The notes under the pieces are model-generated. The model worked only from the letters and a program-made list of their open reading frames with translations. It was not told the origin of the DNA and ran no database searches. The translations under genes were made by a program, and so were the position numbers. From positions 1 through 11,953 of the forward strand of contig JAJYZU010000022.1 of NCBI GenBank assembly GCA_021799755.1: 11,953 bases of DNA. Direction: 5' to 3'. Origin of the DNA: Thermoplasmata archaeon (lineage in GTDB: Archaea > Thermoplasmatota > Thermoplasmata > Thermoplasmatales > Thermoplasmataceae). Within the stretch, counting starts at the first letter, position 1. Each line of letters opens with the position of its first letter. Positions 6,245 to 11,953 of the stretch are shown here, piece after piece.

Positions 6245-6495
6245 TTTTTTAAAGCATCAATTACAAGGGCCTGATCGCCCACCAATCTCTTGAGATCATC
6301 AATCTCCTTCTGGTATTCATTTCCCCTTGATGATTCTCCCAGTCCTTTTCTTCCACCCTCAAGAAACCTTTCCCTCCATCTGTGGAACTGTGCAACGGAT
6401 ACTCCATGCCTTCTGCACAGTTCGGCAATGTTTGTGGCCGTGAATGATTCAATGACAATCTGCTCCTTCTGCTCAACACTGAATTTCTCTGCCAT
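6223..6495 (-). CDS. IS3-family transposase orfA (helix-turn-helix subunit)
   Basis: 90 aa, full length for OrfA. The HTH_Tnp_1-type domain covers about 5-50 (FSVEQKEQIVIESFTATNIA, then GVSVAQFHRWRERF). It is followed by a leucine-zipper-like helix, residues 61-84, with spaced hydrophobics (EIDDLKRLVGDQALVIDALK). This is the order seen in IS3-family OrfA proteins, which bind the element's ends. The last codons cross GCTTTAAAAAAAAGTC, where eight As (6243-6250) allow the -1 shift into orfB. It stops ten residues later. The ATG lies just upstream of AGAAATTC; no obvious Shine-Dalgarno is present. With orfB gone the protein can at most act as a repressor. Confidence 0.85.
   Translation of the reverse strand: MAEKFSVEQKEQIVIESFTATNIAELCRRHGVSVAQFHRWRERFLEGGRKGLGESSRGNEYQKEIDDLKRLVGDQALVIDALKKSRQGRK
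6243..6250 (-). other. A8 programmed -1 frameshift site
   Basis: On the minus strand, TTTAAAAAAAAGTC contains an A-AAA-AAG slip heptamer, the standard IS3-family site. It lies in frame to join OrfA Lys84 to the orfB frame (AAG TCG ACA GGG). Slippage is predicted from the family, not shown. Confidence 0.7.
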
Positions 6496-6684
6496 TCTAG
6501 ATCACCATATGTCCCGGAGTGTGCAGGAGTTTCAGAAAACCCCCTCTGGACTCCCCCCCTTATATCTTCTACTCTCTATATATTCTCTCTTATAAGTGTC
6601 CAAATAATAAAGGGAGCACATCAGTGGTGATATCAGCATTAGAGCATTAAAATGTTTAGTCAAGTCACTTTCGGGCGATTTATG

Positions 6685-6924
6685 CTAGCTCTTTGTAAAC
6701 CAGTTTGCCTTCATCCACCTAATGAATTTCGCTGACTTATTTACAATAAGGTCGCATGAACGCATGATATCATTTGCTATTTGATTTAGGATAAGAATAC
6801 CTCCGCAGTAAAATTCACTCAATCGAGTATTAACCCAGTGCGATAAATTCAGACCAGACTTCTTTGTTCTCCCAACATTTTCAATGCTGGGCCTTATTCT
6901 TAAGACTTTTGTACCAACTTGCAT
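6685..6924 (-). CDS. Small ribbon-helix-helix-like protein, 79 aa
   Basis: MQVGTKVLRIRPSIENVGRT, then KKSGLNLSHWVNTRLSEFY, matches the shape of short RHH DNA-binding proteins: a beta strand, helix 1, the turn GLNLS, then helix 2 ending in L-x-E-F. It resembles the first 40 residues of the protein at 7816-8373, which has KNLGLNLSEITEKVL at the same place. The second half (40-79) is unassigned. I chose ATG 6924 rather than ATG 6981 (98 aa) because a TATA box (TTTAAATG, 6951-6944) lies 23-24 bp before it, matching the leaderless geometry of neighbouring genes, and because the extra 19 residues do not look conserved. It lies 112 nt after the Abi_C gene, in the same direction. Confidence 0.55.
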   Translation of the reverse strand: MQVGTKVLRIRPSIENVGRTKKSGLNLSHWVNTRLSEFYCGGILILNQIANDIMRSCDLIVNKSAKFIRWMKANWFTKS

Positions 6925-6943
6925 GAAAATTATGGTCTCGTGG

Positions 6944-6951
6944 CATTTAAA
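6944..6951 (-). promoter_or_regulatory. TATA box of the small RHH-like gene
   Basis: TTTAAATG on the minus strand, centred 23-24 bp before ATG 6924. It supports the shorter start and separate transcription from the upstream Abi_C operon. Confidence 0.45.
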
Positions 6952-7036
6952 CTGGCACAAATTTTTTTTGCGCTCCAACATTCCCTGAAAAATATTATTT
7001 CATGGGGCAAAAGAAAGCCTCTTTAGATTTAGCGTC

Positions 7037-7819
7037 TCATTTTGGAGTTGCTGTCGGAGAGACCATCACTGCATTTTGCAAAATCTCTGTCTTACGCTTC
7101 CCATAAACTTCTGTCAAGAAATTGCACACGGAAATTGAAAGATTGGCGATGAATCTAGCAGATATTGGGTCAAGGGTCTGATCTTCATCGGTGCGTCCAT
7201 GAGCGTCGCCAAAGTTATTCCTTATCATTTTGATATTCTCTATCATCATAGACACTGATCCCACCAACTTTTTGATTTCAGCAGGTTCATTAGAGAATGT
7301 TGGAAAAAGAAGGTTCTTGACGCAATGCCAAAGTGAAGAGGTATTATTTCCAGACTTGAATGGAGTGTTGGAATCTTTCAGAATGCACTTGAGGGTGGAC
7401 TCGATCATTGCTCTGGAAGATGTTATACTGCCACTGGGATCGCTGTTCGATCGTTCAACTGCTTTTAACCAGTCTTCTCTTATCGAATTAGAATTTACGT
7501 TTTCCAATGGCTTGCCGAGTTCCAAAGGAATTCCCGATTTTTCTATTTCCTTGGCTCTTTCTATCATTTCTTGAAAAGATAGCCTTATAGTTTCTCTTCT
7601 CTCATTATATTTTCTGGTCATTGCTTGAAAGTACTCATAAAGGTCCACTCCTTCTGGAGAGAATGTAATGAACTGAGGAACAAAGTTAATTAGGTTCTTG
7701 TCTTGAAGAAGTTTGGATCTCATCGATTCATATTGCTTAAGTTCCTTTTCCGCACTTCCTTTACCAGTAGCAATTTTGCTACATACCACCATGAAGTCTT
7801 TAAGTTCTGAAACTTTCAC
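7037..7819 (-). CDS. Abi_C (abortive infection C-terminal) domain protein, putative toxin/effector
   Basis: 260 aa. The C-terminal half matches Abi_C-domain proteins: IREDWLKAVERSNSDPSGSI (113-132), TSSRAMIESTLKCIL (133-147), a variable loop, then IKMIRNNFGDAHGR (196-209) and the final helix ARFIANLSISVCNFLTEVYG (221-240). Arg200-Asn201 and His207 form an R-N-x5-H arrangement, compatible with the catalytic Rx4-6H motif of HEPN ribonucleases. The first 100 residues are helical, unassigned, and probably specific to this system. The start is GTG 7819, whose GTGA overlaps the stop of the upstream gene, so the two are translationally coupled. Abi_C proteins are known from bacterial phage-resistance genes. 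RNase activity and toxicity here are inference. Confidence 0.75.
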   Translation of the reverse strand: MKVSELKDFMVVCSKIATGKGSAEKELKQYESMRSKLLQDKNLINFVPQFITFSPEGVDLYEYFQAMTRKYNERRETIRLSFQEMIERAKEIEKSGIPLELGKPLENVNSNSIREDWLKAVERSNSDPSGSITSSRAMIESTLKCILKDSNTPFKSGNNTSSLWHCVKNLLFPTFSNEPAEIKKLVGSVSMMIENIKMIRNNFGDAHGRTDEDQTLDPISARFIANLSISVCNFLTEVYGKRKTEILQNAVMVSPTATPK

Positions 7820-8373
7820 TTTTTTCCAACCTCCTCAACTCCAGAAGTTTTCTTTCCCTTTGCACCTCTCTCGGAAACAGAGCTTATAATAGCTTCAAGA
7901 ATTTTTTTGGCAAGTTCTATCTGCTCAAGTTTTTCTTTGCGCGATTCTTTTGCAGATGAGAGGGCACTAATAAAGTTGGACAATATCTTGATGGGTTCCA
8001 GAAAACCGTATGAGGGAATTGACTTGATGTCCTTAGCTTCCTGTTCAAAATCCGGGTTCCAGAAGGTGCCATCTTGCGCCAGGTACCATTCAAAATCAAA
8101 AAGATTCTTACCTTCTATGTCAGCTTCTGTCCATTTTGCAACAAGAACAGATGCATCATAGTCTTTCAGGAGAGGGAGCATGGTGTCAAACAAAGACCTA
8201 TAACCCCTATACATGCTTTCTTTATCCGTACTATCAGGGGTGAATGTAAAACTTCGGAGCACCTTTTCTGTTATCTCAGACAGGTTTAACCCTAAGTTCT
8301 TCGCTTTGCTTACGATCTCTTTGTCGACACTAAGTGTTAATTTGCTCTTTCCAGAAATCTTCGCGCCATCCAT
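7816..8373 (-). CDS. RHH (CcdA-like) DNA-binding protein with long C-terminal extension, putative antitoxin/regulator
   Basis: 185 aa. Residues 8-42 are a ribbon-helix-helix domain close to archaeal CcdA-type antitoxins: KLTLSVDKEIVSKAKNLGLN followed by LSEITEKVLRSF. Residues 50-135 are an unassigned aromatic-rich segment (SMYRGYRSLFDTMLPLLKDY; FDFEWYLAQDGTFWNPDFEQ). Residues 136-165 are a charged helix, and the tail is basic (KGKK, VGKK). It is far longer than a usual 70-80 aa antitoxin. The ATG at 8373 overlaps a TACGTA palindrome and is 24-25 bp from its TATA box, so it should be leaderless and self-regulated. It is coupled to the Abi_C gene through GTGA. Likely role: repressor plus neutraliser or sensor of the Abi_C partner (inference). 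Confidence 0.75.
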   Translation of the reverse strand: MDGAKISGKSKLTLSVDKEIVSKAKNLGLNLSEITEKVLRSFTFTPDSTDKESMYRGYRSLFDTMLPLLKDYDASVLVAKWTEADIEGKNLFDFEWYLAQDGTFWNPDFEQEAKDIKSIPSYGFLEPIKILSNFISALSSAKESRKEKLEQIELAKKILEAIISSVSERGAKGKKTSGVEEVGKK

Positions 8374-8423
8374 ACGTAAGGTAATACGTATTAGTATTTA
8401 AGTTCTACGTATTGAACTACGTA
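8373..8423 (-). promoter_or_regulatory. TACGTA operator array around the RHH/Abi_C promoter
   Basis: Four TACGTA palindromes start at 8373, 8385, 8406 and 8418: two pairs with 12-bp spacing, equivalent sites 33 bp apart. The second is embedded in TAATACGTATTA, a perfect 12-bp palindrome (8382-8393). The distal pair is flanked by alternating GTTC/GAAC arms (8402, 8414, 8427). The TATA box (8394-8401) sits exactly between the pairs, and the proximal pair covers the expected start site and the ATG. Paired short palindromes are what dimeric RHH repressors bind. Confidence 0.75.
8394..8401 (-). promoter_or_regulatory. TATA box of the RHH/Abi_C operon
   Basis: TTAAATAC on the minus strand, centred 24-25 bp before the ATG at 8373. 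It predicts a leaderless mRNA and lies between the two operator pairs. Confidence 0.65.
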
Positions 8424-8699
8424 TGAGTTCATGATACGAAAAAGACGAACTTTTAATTTTGTTTTCATTGAAGCCAGTATAGTGTTTTCATAATAGAATT
8501 ACGATTATTTACACTCAGAACAGATATCTACCATTAGTGTTCAAGCGCATAAATTATTGTATTAATGAAATTTCAGGGTGCAAAGGGTAATGCACAGCGC
8601 ATTGAACTGACGTTAAGAAATACCCGATCCAACCGGCAAACATCATTGCAACAATTCATCGATCCGGCCATCAATGAATGTCACAATCACGAGCCATAA
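8424..8699. other. Intergenic region between the island and enolase
   Basis: No convincing gene, tRNA or repeat array. An AT-rich half (8424-8570) gives way to more balanced sequence (8570-8700). This may mark the island edge. One small inverted repeat is visible, GTGCA (8578-8582) and TGCAC (8591-8595). No tRNA or direct-repeat attachment site was found. Confidence 0.4.
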
Positions 8700-8700
8700 T

Positions 8701-8708
8701 TTTTTATC
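8701..8708 (+). promoter_or_regulatory. TATA box of the enolase operon
   Basis: TTTTTATC, centred 24-25 bp before the ATG at 8729, so the transcript is probably leaderless. No Shine-Dalgarno precedes the ATG. Confidence 0.5.
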
Positions 8709-8728
8709 GGGTGTAGCAATCTTAACTC

Positions 8729-9943
8729 ATGGCTGGAGATTTCGAAATAGTCGATGCAAAGGTAAGAAAGATACTTGATTCAAGGGGCAACCCCACGGTT
8801 GAGGCGGAGATCTATCTCCCGTTTTCAATGGGCAGGACGTCTGCGCCTTCCGGTGCAAGCACCGGCGCAACCGAGGTTGCCTCGTTCCCGAAGAACGGGC
8901 CCGATGATTCCATAAAGTTTTTCAACAGCAAGGTGAGGAGCGCAATAGTCGGCTTCAACGCCATGGATCAGCGCACCTTCGACAAACTTCTTGCCGAACT
9001 TGACGGAAGCGGCAATTTCTCCAACATGGGCGGAAACCTTTCCACAGCCCTTTCCCTTGCCAACGCAAAGGCGGTGGCAGGATCGCTCGGAATACCCCTC
9101 TACGGTTACGTTGGCGGAGCGATGAAGTTCAGGTTCCCGCATCCGATCGGAAACGTTCTCGGTGGCGGCAAACATTCCATGAACGGCACGACCATACAGG
9201 AATTCCTCGTTTCCTCACAGGGAAAAACCGTCTATGAGTCCATATACACTAATTCCCTTGTCCACAAGAGAATAGGAAAACTTCTTGAGGAGAAGCTTCC
9301 AAACCAGAGCATAGGAGTTGGAGATGAGAGGGCCTGGACAGCAAACATCTCTGATGAGGAAGCGATAGATATTGTCAAGAAAGCCTCAAAGGAGATATCG
9401 CAGGAGAAAAAGATCGAAATCAAGATGGGGGCGGACTTCGCCGCATCATCATTCTACAAAGACGGAAAGTACCATTACAAATCAAGATCCCTTGACCAGG
9501 GGGAACAGGTTGATTATGCCGTGAAGCTCTCGAAGGAGCACGGCTTCTATTTCATCGAGGATCCCATGGACGAGGCAGATTTCGAGGGCTTTGCCATGAT
9601 CACGAAGGAGGTGGGGAACAGATCGCTCATAGTCGGCGACGATCTCTACACGACCAATCCCGAAAGAATAAAGAAGGGAATAGAGAAGAAATCCACGAAT
9701 GCGGTCCTGATAAAGGTGAACCAGATAGGCACCCTTTCAAGGACGCAGGATGCCGTCGACATGGCGACATCGGCCGGATGGAAGAACGTGATCTCACACA
9801 GAAGCGGTGAAACCGATGATGATTTCATAGCGCACCTGTCAATAGCGTTCGGGAGTGAACTCATAAAGACGGGAACCATCGGCGGGGAAAGGCTGGCAAA
9901 GCTCAACGAACTGGTGAGGATCCAGGAAGACTTCCAGTCCTGA
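8729..9943 (+). CDS. eno: Enolase (phosphopyruvate hydratase)
   Basis: Converts 2-phosphoglycerate to phosphoenolpyruvate in the cytoplasm. 404 aa, slightly short for the family. Motifs in order: [13 protein letters not shown] (13-25), the substrate loop SGASTG (41-46), IQEFL (156-160), catalytic Glu200 in GVGDE, Mg ligands Asp236 (GADFAAS), Glu277 (FIEDP) and Asp304 (VGDDL), catalytic base Lys329 in [15 protein letters not shown] (356-362) and Lys380. All key residues are kept. Two places depart from the usual text: GDERAWTAN at 198-206, where GDEGGF/GDEGAW-AP is common, and IAHLSIA (367-373), where IADLAV is common. It is followed after 4 nt by the diphthine synthase gene, probably one transcript. 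Confidence 0.95.
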   Translation: MAGDFEIVDAKVRKILDSRGNPTVEAEIYLPFSMGRTSAPSGASTGATEVASFPKNGPDDSIKFFNSKVRSAIVGFNAMDQRTFDKLLAELDGSGNFSNMGGNLSTALSLANAKAVAGSLGIPLYGYVGGAMKFRFPHPIGNVLGGGKHSMNGTTIQEFLVSSQGKTVYESIYTNSLVHKRIGKLLEEKLPNQSIGVGDERAWTANISDEEAIDIVKKASKEISQEKKIEIKMGADFAASSFYKDGKYHYKSRSLDQGEQVDYAVKLSKEHGFYFIEDPMDEADFEGFAMITKEVGNRSLIVGDDLYTTNPERIKKGIEKKSTNAVLIKVNQIGTLSRTQDAVDMATSAGWKNVISHRSGETDDDFIAHLSIAFGSELIKTGTIGGERLAKLNELVRIQEDFQS

Positions 9944-9947
9944 TCCA

Positions 9948-10706
9948 ATGCTGAAAATCATCGGAATGGGCCTTTCCGGCCCCGGATCCATGACCATCGA
10001 CGGCATGTCTGCACTGAAAGAGTGCGATATCGCCTACTATGATTCCTACACCTCGATACTTCCGGAGAACACCATCAGGGAGATATCCGCCGCTGCCGGA
10101 AAGGAGATAATTCCGACCACCCGCGATATGCTGGAGGACAGCGGCGACCTGCTTTCGAAATGCTCTTCAGCCGACGTCTGCCTTCTGATTCCCGGTGATC
10201 CCCTTTCCGCAACCACCCATTTTGAACTGGCACATGAGGCGATGTCCCGCGGAATAGATGTTCAGATAATGCCCAATGCATCCATAATACTCTATGCACC
10301 GCTGATTCTCGGTCTGTATGCATACAGGCTTGGGCCTCCCGTTTCCCTTCCATTTGTCAGCGAAAAATTCTTCCCGCTGAGCCCGTATGAAAAGATAAGG
10401 AAGAACATCGAAAGCGGTTTCCACACGCTCGTTCTTCTCGATCTTCATGACGGCAAGAACATGACTGTCGGGGAATCGTTCTCAATACTCAGGGGGATGG
10501 AGGAAAGGGTGAAGGGCGGAATGATATCGGGCGAAAGATTCATGTGCGTCGTTTCCAGGGCAGGAAGGAAAGACCAGAGGGTTGTCTGCGGCCGGATGAA
10601 GGACCTTGAAAACCTGGACGTTAAAGATCCCGTGAGCCTTGTCATACCGGCGGAGCTTTCCGACCAGGAAAGGGGATACATCAGGAAATATACCGTTCAG
10701 GGTTGA
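9948..10706 (+). CDS. dphB: Diphthine synthase (Dph5/DphB)
   Basis: S-adenosylmethionine-dependent methyltransferase that methylates the modified histidine of elongation factor 2 on the way to diphthamide, a pathway found only in archaea and eukaryotes. 252 aa, a normal archaeal length. The tetrapyrrole-methylase fold is visible: N-terminal LKIIGMGLSGPGSMTIDG (2-19), SAM-binding PGDPLSATTH (82-91), PNASI (109-113), GLYAYRLGPPVSLPF (122-136) and FHTLVLLDLHDGKNMT (158-173). The start ATG is 4 nt after the eno stop, with no clear Shine-Dalgarno, so it is a co-transcribed gene. ASYTS-type positions appear as YDSYTSIL (31-38), within family range. Confidence 0.93.
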   Translation: MLKIIGMGLSGPGSMTIDGMSALKECDIAYYDSYTSILPENTIREISAAAGKEIIPTTRDMLEDSGDLLSKCSSADVCLLIPGDPLSATTHFELAHEAMSRGIDVQIMPNASIILYAPLILGLYAYRLGPPVSLPFVSEKFFPLSPYEKIRKNIESGFHTLVLLDLHDGKNMTVGESFSILRGMEERVKGGMISGERFMCVVSRAGRKDQRVVCGRMKDLENLDVKDPVSLVIPAELSDQERGYIRKYTVQG

Positions 10707-10960
10707 AGATAACCAGTATCGCGAGAAAGGTAAACGGCAATCACCACACGGGGTCGGTTTTCAGGACCAGCTGCGCATTATGTATATCGTGCAGGTAGAA
10801 ACAGGGACAACTTCATTCCACGGAAATGCGAGGCAATACAATCTCCTGTCTTGCATGCATTGATAAGGAACCTGTCCTGGGTTCAGAAATAAGGTAAGAG
10901 TAAAGTGAAAGAAAAAAATTGGACTGCCATTTTTCCTTTCATCTGAAAAACCGGGCAAAC
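10707..10960. other. Intergenic region between dphB and the surface protein gene
   Basis: No convincing gene. Short readings here show no homology pattern. A weak hairpin can be drawn with GAACC (10868-10872) and GGTTC (10880-10884). A purine-rich tract precedes the promoter of the next gene. Confidence 0.4.
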
Positions 10961-10980
10961 CTTATATTCCCATATTTATA
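10961..10980 (+). promoter_or_regulatory. Promoter of the beta-propeller gene
   Basis: Two overlapping TATA candidates: CTTATATT (10961-10968), which would start transcription close to the TTG at 10993, and CATATTTATA (10971-10980), which would start it just inside the assumed coding region. The first fits the chosen start. Confidence 0.45.
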
Positions 10981-10992
10981 TGATTCACTGAC

Positions 10993-11953
10993 TTGGGAAC
11001 CAGAGCTGTTAAGCAGGATGTTTCAAGACGGAAGAAGTCACTTGCCTGGGCACTCTTTCTTATCATGATTTCCGCATCCGTAATCTCAACGCTGGCAGCG
11101 TATAATTTCACGTTGAAGTATGACGAGATTTTATCTTCCAGAGCGATTCCGGGAGCGCCATCCTCGGTTGCCTATGATCAGAACAACGGGTTTGCATACG
11201 TATCTTCATATTACGTAAACAGGATATTTGTCGTGGGCAGAACAAACGAATCGATCGTGGGATCCATTCCAGCCGGGATAGCCCCCTCCAATGGGGTTTA
11301 TGACCCCGTGAACGGATACGTGTATTTTTCAAACCAGCAGACGTCCAATTCCTCTTTCGTCTCATCGATTGACGTGGTGAATGGCAGTGACAATTCCCTG
11401 ATCGCACAGATTCCACTGGGCCGGTTCTCGTTTGTGAACAATATCGCGGTAAATCCGGTAAACGGAACAGTCTTTGTAAGCGCCAGCAGCATATACGAGA
11501 TTAATGGAACCAGTATGGTTGCAAAATACGGCACCAACAACAACCAGTACCTGCTTGCCTTGAGCCCAGACGGCAGGACCATGTACCTGCTCTCCGCGAT
11601 AAGCGGGATTATGTATGGAACAAACCTGACAAGCTCCAGCAATCTCACGCTGACCATGTTGTTCAATACGGGCGCATACGGTTCATACAATTTTTACTTC
11701 GATCTTTTCCGGGATAGCGGAAAACTCCTCCTTGGGACAAATAATAAATTGTATGTTTTCAATTCATCGAGTCCGGAGTCGCCATCCTACACAATTGACA
11801 TACCGGGCGGGATAAAAAGCGCATACTGTTCCCCCTCGAACAATCATCTCTATTTGTCTTTCTATTCCCAGGAGGGGTACATCAACGTTTATAATGTTTC
11901 CACAGGGCACTTTGCGGGGAGTATCCGGATGCCATCATACCCATACGAGATCA
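10993..11953 (+). CDS. Membrane-anchored YVTN-type beta-propeller surface protein, N-terminal part (3' end beyond window)
   Basis: 320 residues lie in the window. An in-frame TGA at 10981 and the lack of an ATG make TTG 10993 the furthest start (MGTRAVKQDVSRRKKSLAWA). Basic residues precede one hydrophobic helix (about 17-36), a signal anchor or uncleaved signal peptide, so the rest should be outside the cell. Blade-like repeats with the D/N-x-x-N-G-x-x-Y/F-V pattern recur: YDQNNGFAYV (61-70), YDPVNGYVYF (103-112), VNPVNGTVFV (153-162), and more loosely SPDGRTMYLL (191-200) and SPSNNHLYLS (280-289). Many N-x-S/T sites fit a glycosylated archaeal surface protein. Its binding partner is unknown. 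Confidence 0.8.
   Translation, partial: MGTRAVKQDVSRRKKSLAWALFLIMISASVISTLAAYNFTLKYDEILSSRAIPGAPSSVAYDQNNGFAYVSSYYVNRIFVVGRTNESIVGSIPAGIAPSNGVYDPVNGYVYFSNQQTSNSSFVSSIDVVNGSDNSLIAQIPLGRFSFVNNIAVNPVNGTVFVSASSIYEINGTSMVAKYGTNNNQYLLALSPDGRTMYLLSAISGIMYGTNLTSSSNLTLTMLFNTGAYGSYNFYFDLFRDSGKLLLGTNNKLYVFNSSSPESPSYTIDIPGGIKSAYCSPSNNHLYLSFYSQEGYINVYNVSTGHFAGSIRMPSYPYEI

Larger units (their letters stand above)
6095..6602 (-). mobile_element. Degenerate IS3-family element (complete orfA, truncated orfB)
   Basis: The region contains a full orfA and only about the first 49 codons of the orfB frame, in the usual IS3 order and linked by an A8 slippage site. The right limit is approximate. Candidate inner or terminal sequences on the minus strand are TGGACACTT starting at 6602 and TGAAACTCCTGCAC starting at 6523. 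An 8-bp partner TGAAACTC occurs on the plus strand at 6022-6029 in the right orientation for an inverted end. The match is too short to define ends, and no target duplication was found. The element cannot transpose on its own because the DDE domain is missing. Confidence 0.65.

Noticed and set aside
7230..7574. 114-codon plus-strand frame opposite the Abi_C gene
   Set aside because: The minus strand has the recognisable Abi_C domain; this frame is its antisense.
8560..8640. C/D-box guide RNA in the AT-rich to balanced transition before enolase
   Set aside because: A CTGA is present, but no convincing C box or paired internal C'/D' boxes could be placed.
10868..10884. GAACC/GGTTC as a tRNA T-arm or terminator hairpin
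   Set aside because: The stem is only five pairs; no acceptor, D or anticodon arms fit, and no T tract follows at once.
11195..11218. TACGTA and TACGTAA in the beta-propeller gene as further RHH operator sites
   Set aside because: They are within coding sequence (Ala-Tyr-Val and Tyr-Tyr-Val codons), are not spaced 12 bp apart and have no promoter nearby.

Overview
The window looks like a piece of a Thermoplasmatales-type archaeal chromosome. Evidence: a diphthamide-pathway gene (archaea/eukaryotes only), an archaeal-style enolase and PfkB kinase, AGG/AGA and ATA-rich codon use, TATA boxes placed about 24-26 bp before the start codons (leaderless transcripts), and a YVTN-type surface beta-propeller. 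No rRNA, tRNA or CRISPR array was seen.

Layout. (1) 1-1132, minus: 5' part of sdhA, the flavoprotein subunit of succinate dehydrogenase/fumarate reductase, cut by the window edge. (2) 1133-1412: divergent promoter region with a strong TATA box and a 21-23 bp palindrome at the expected transcription start of hsp20. (3) 1413-4103, plus: hsp20, a winged-helix regulator with a coiled-coil tail, a PfkB-family kinase and a gamma-carbonic-anhydrase-like protein. The first three are closely spaced; the last has its own promoter. (4) 4104-8728: a visibly AT-richer accessory island. It holds the 3' tail of a dead IS630-type transposase with an internal amber stop, two tiny overlapping ORFs, a 406-aa protein (two membrane helices, coiled coil, probable GNAT-like domain), a broken IS3-type element that keeps an A8 frameshift site, a small ribbon-helix-helix-like (RHH) protein, and a two-gene operon of an RHH-fusion protein plus an Abi_C-domain protein. 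(5) 8729-10706, plus: enolase and diphthine synthase in an operon. (6) 10993-11953, plus: start of a membrane-anchored beta-propeller protein, cut by the window edge.

How it works together. The flanks are housekeeping genes: respiration/TCA cycle, lower glycolysis, EF-2 modification, protein quality control. The hsp20-regulator pair with a palindrome at the hsp20 start fits a self-regulated heat-shock unit analogous in design to archaeal Phr/HSR1. The island is the novel part. The RHH/Abi_C operon has a GTGA overlap, a HEPN-like RNxxxxxH motif in the second protein, and an array of four TACGTA palindromes around a leaderless promoter. It has the architecture of an autoregulated toxin-antitoxin or abortive-infection module. 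The membrane/GNAT-like protein lies between two IS remnants and is a second candidate defence or accessory gene.
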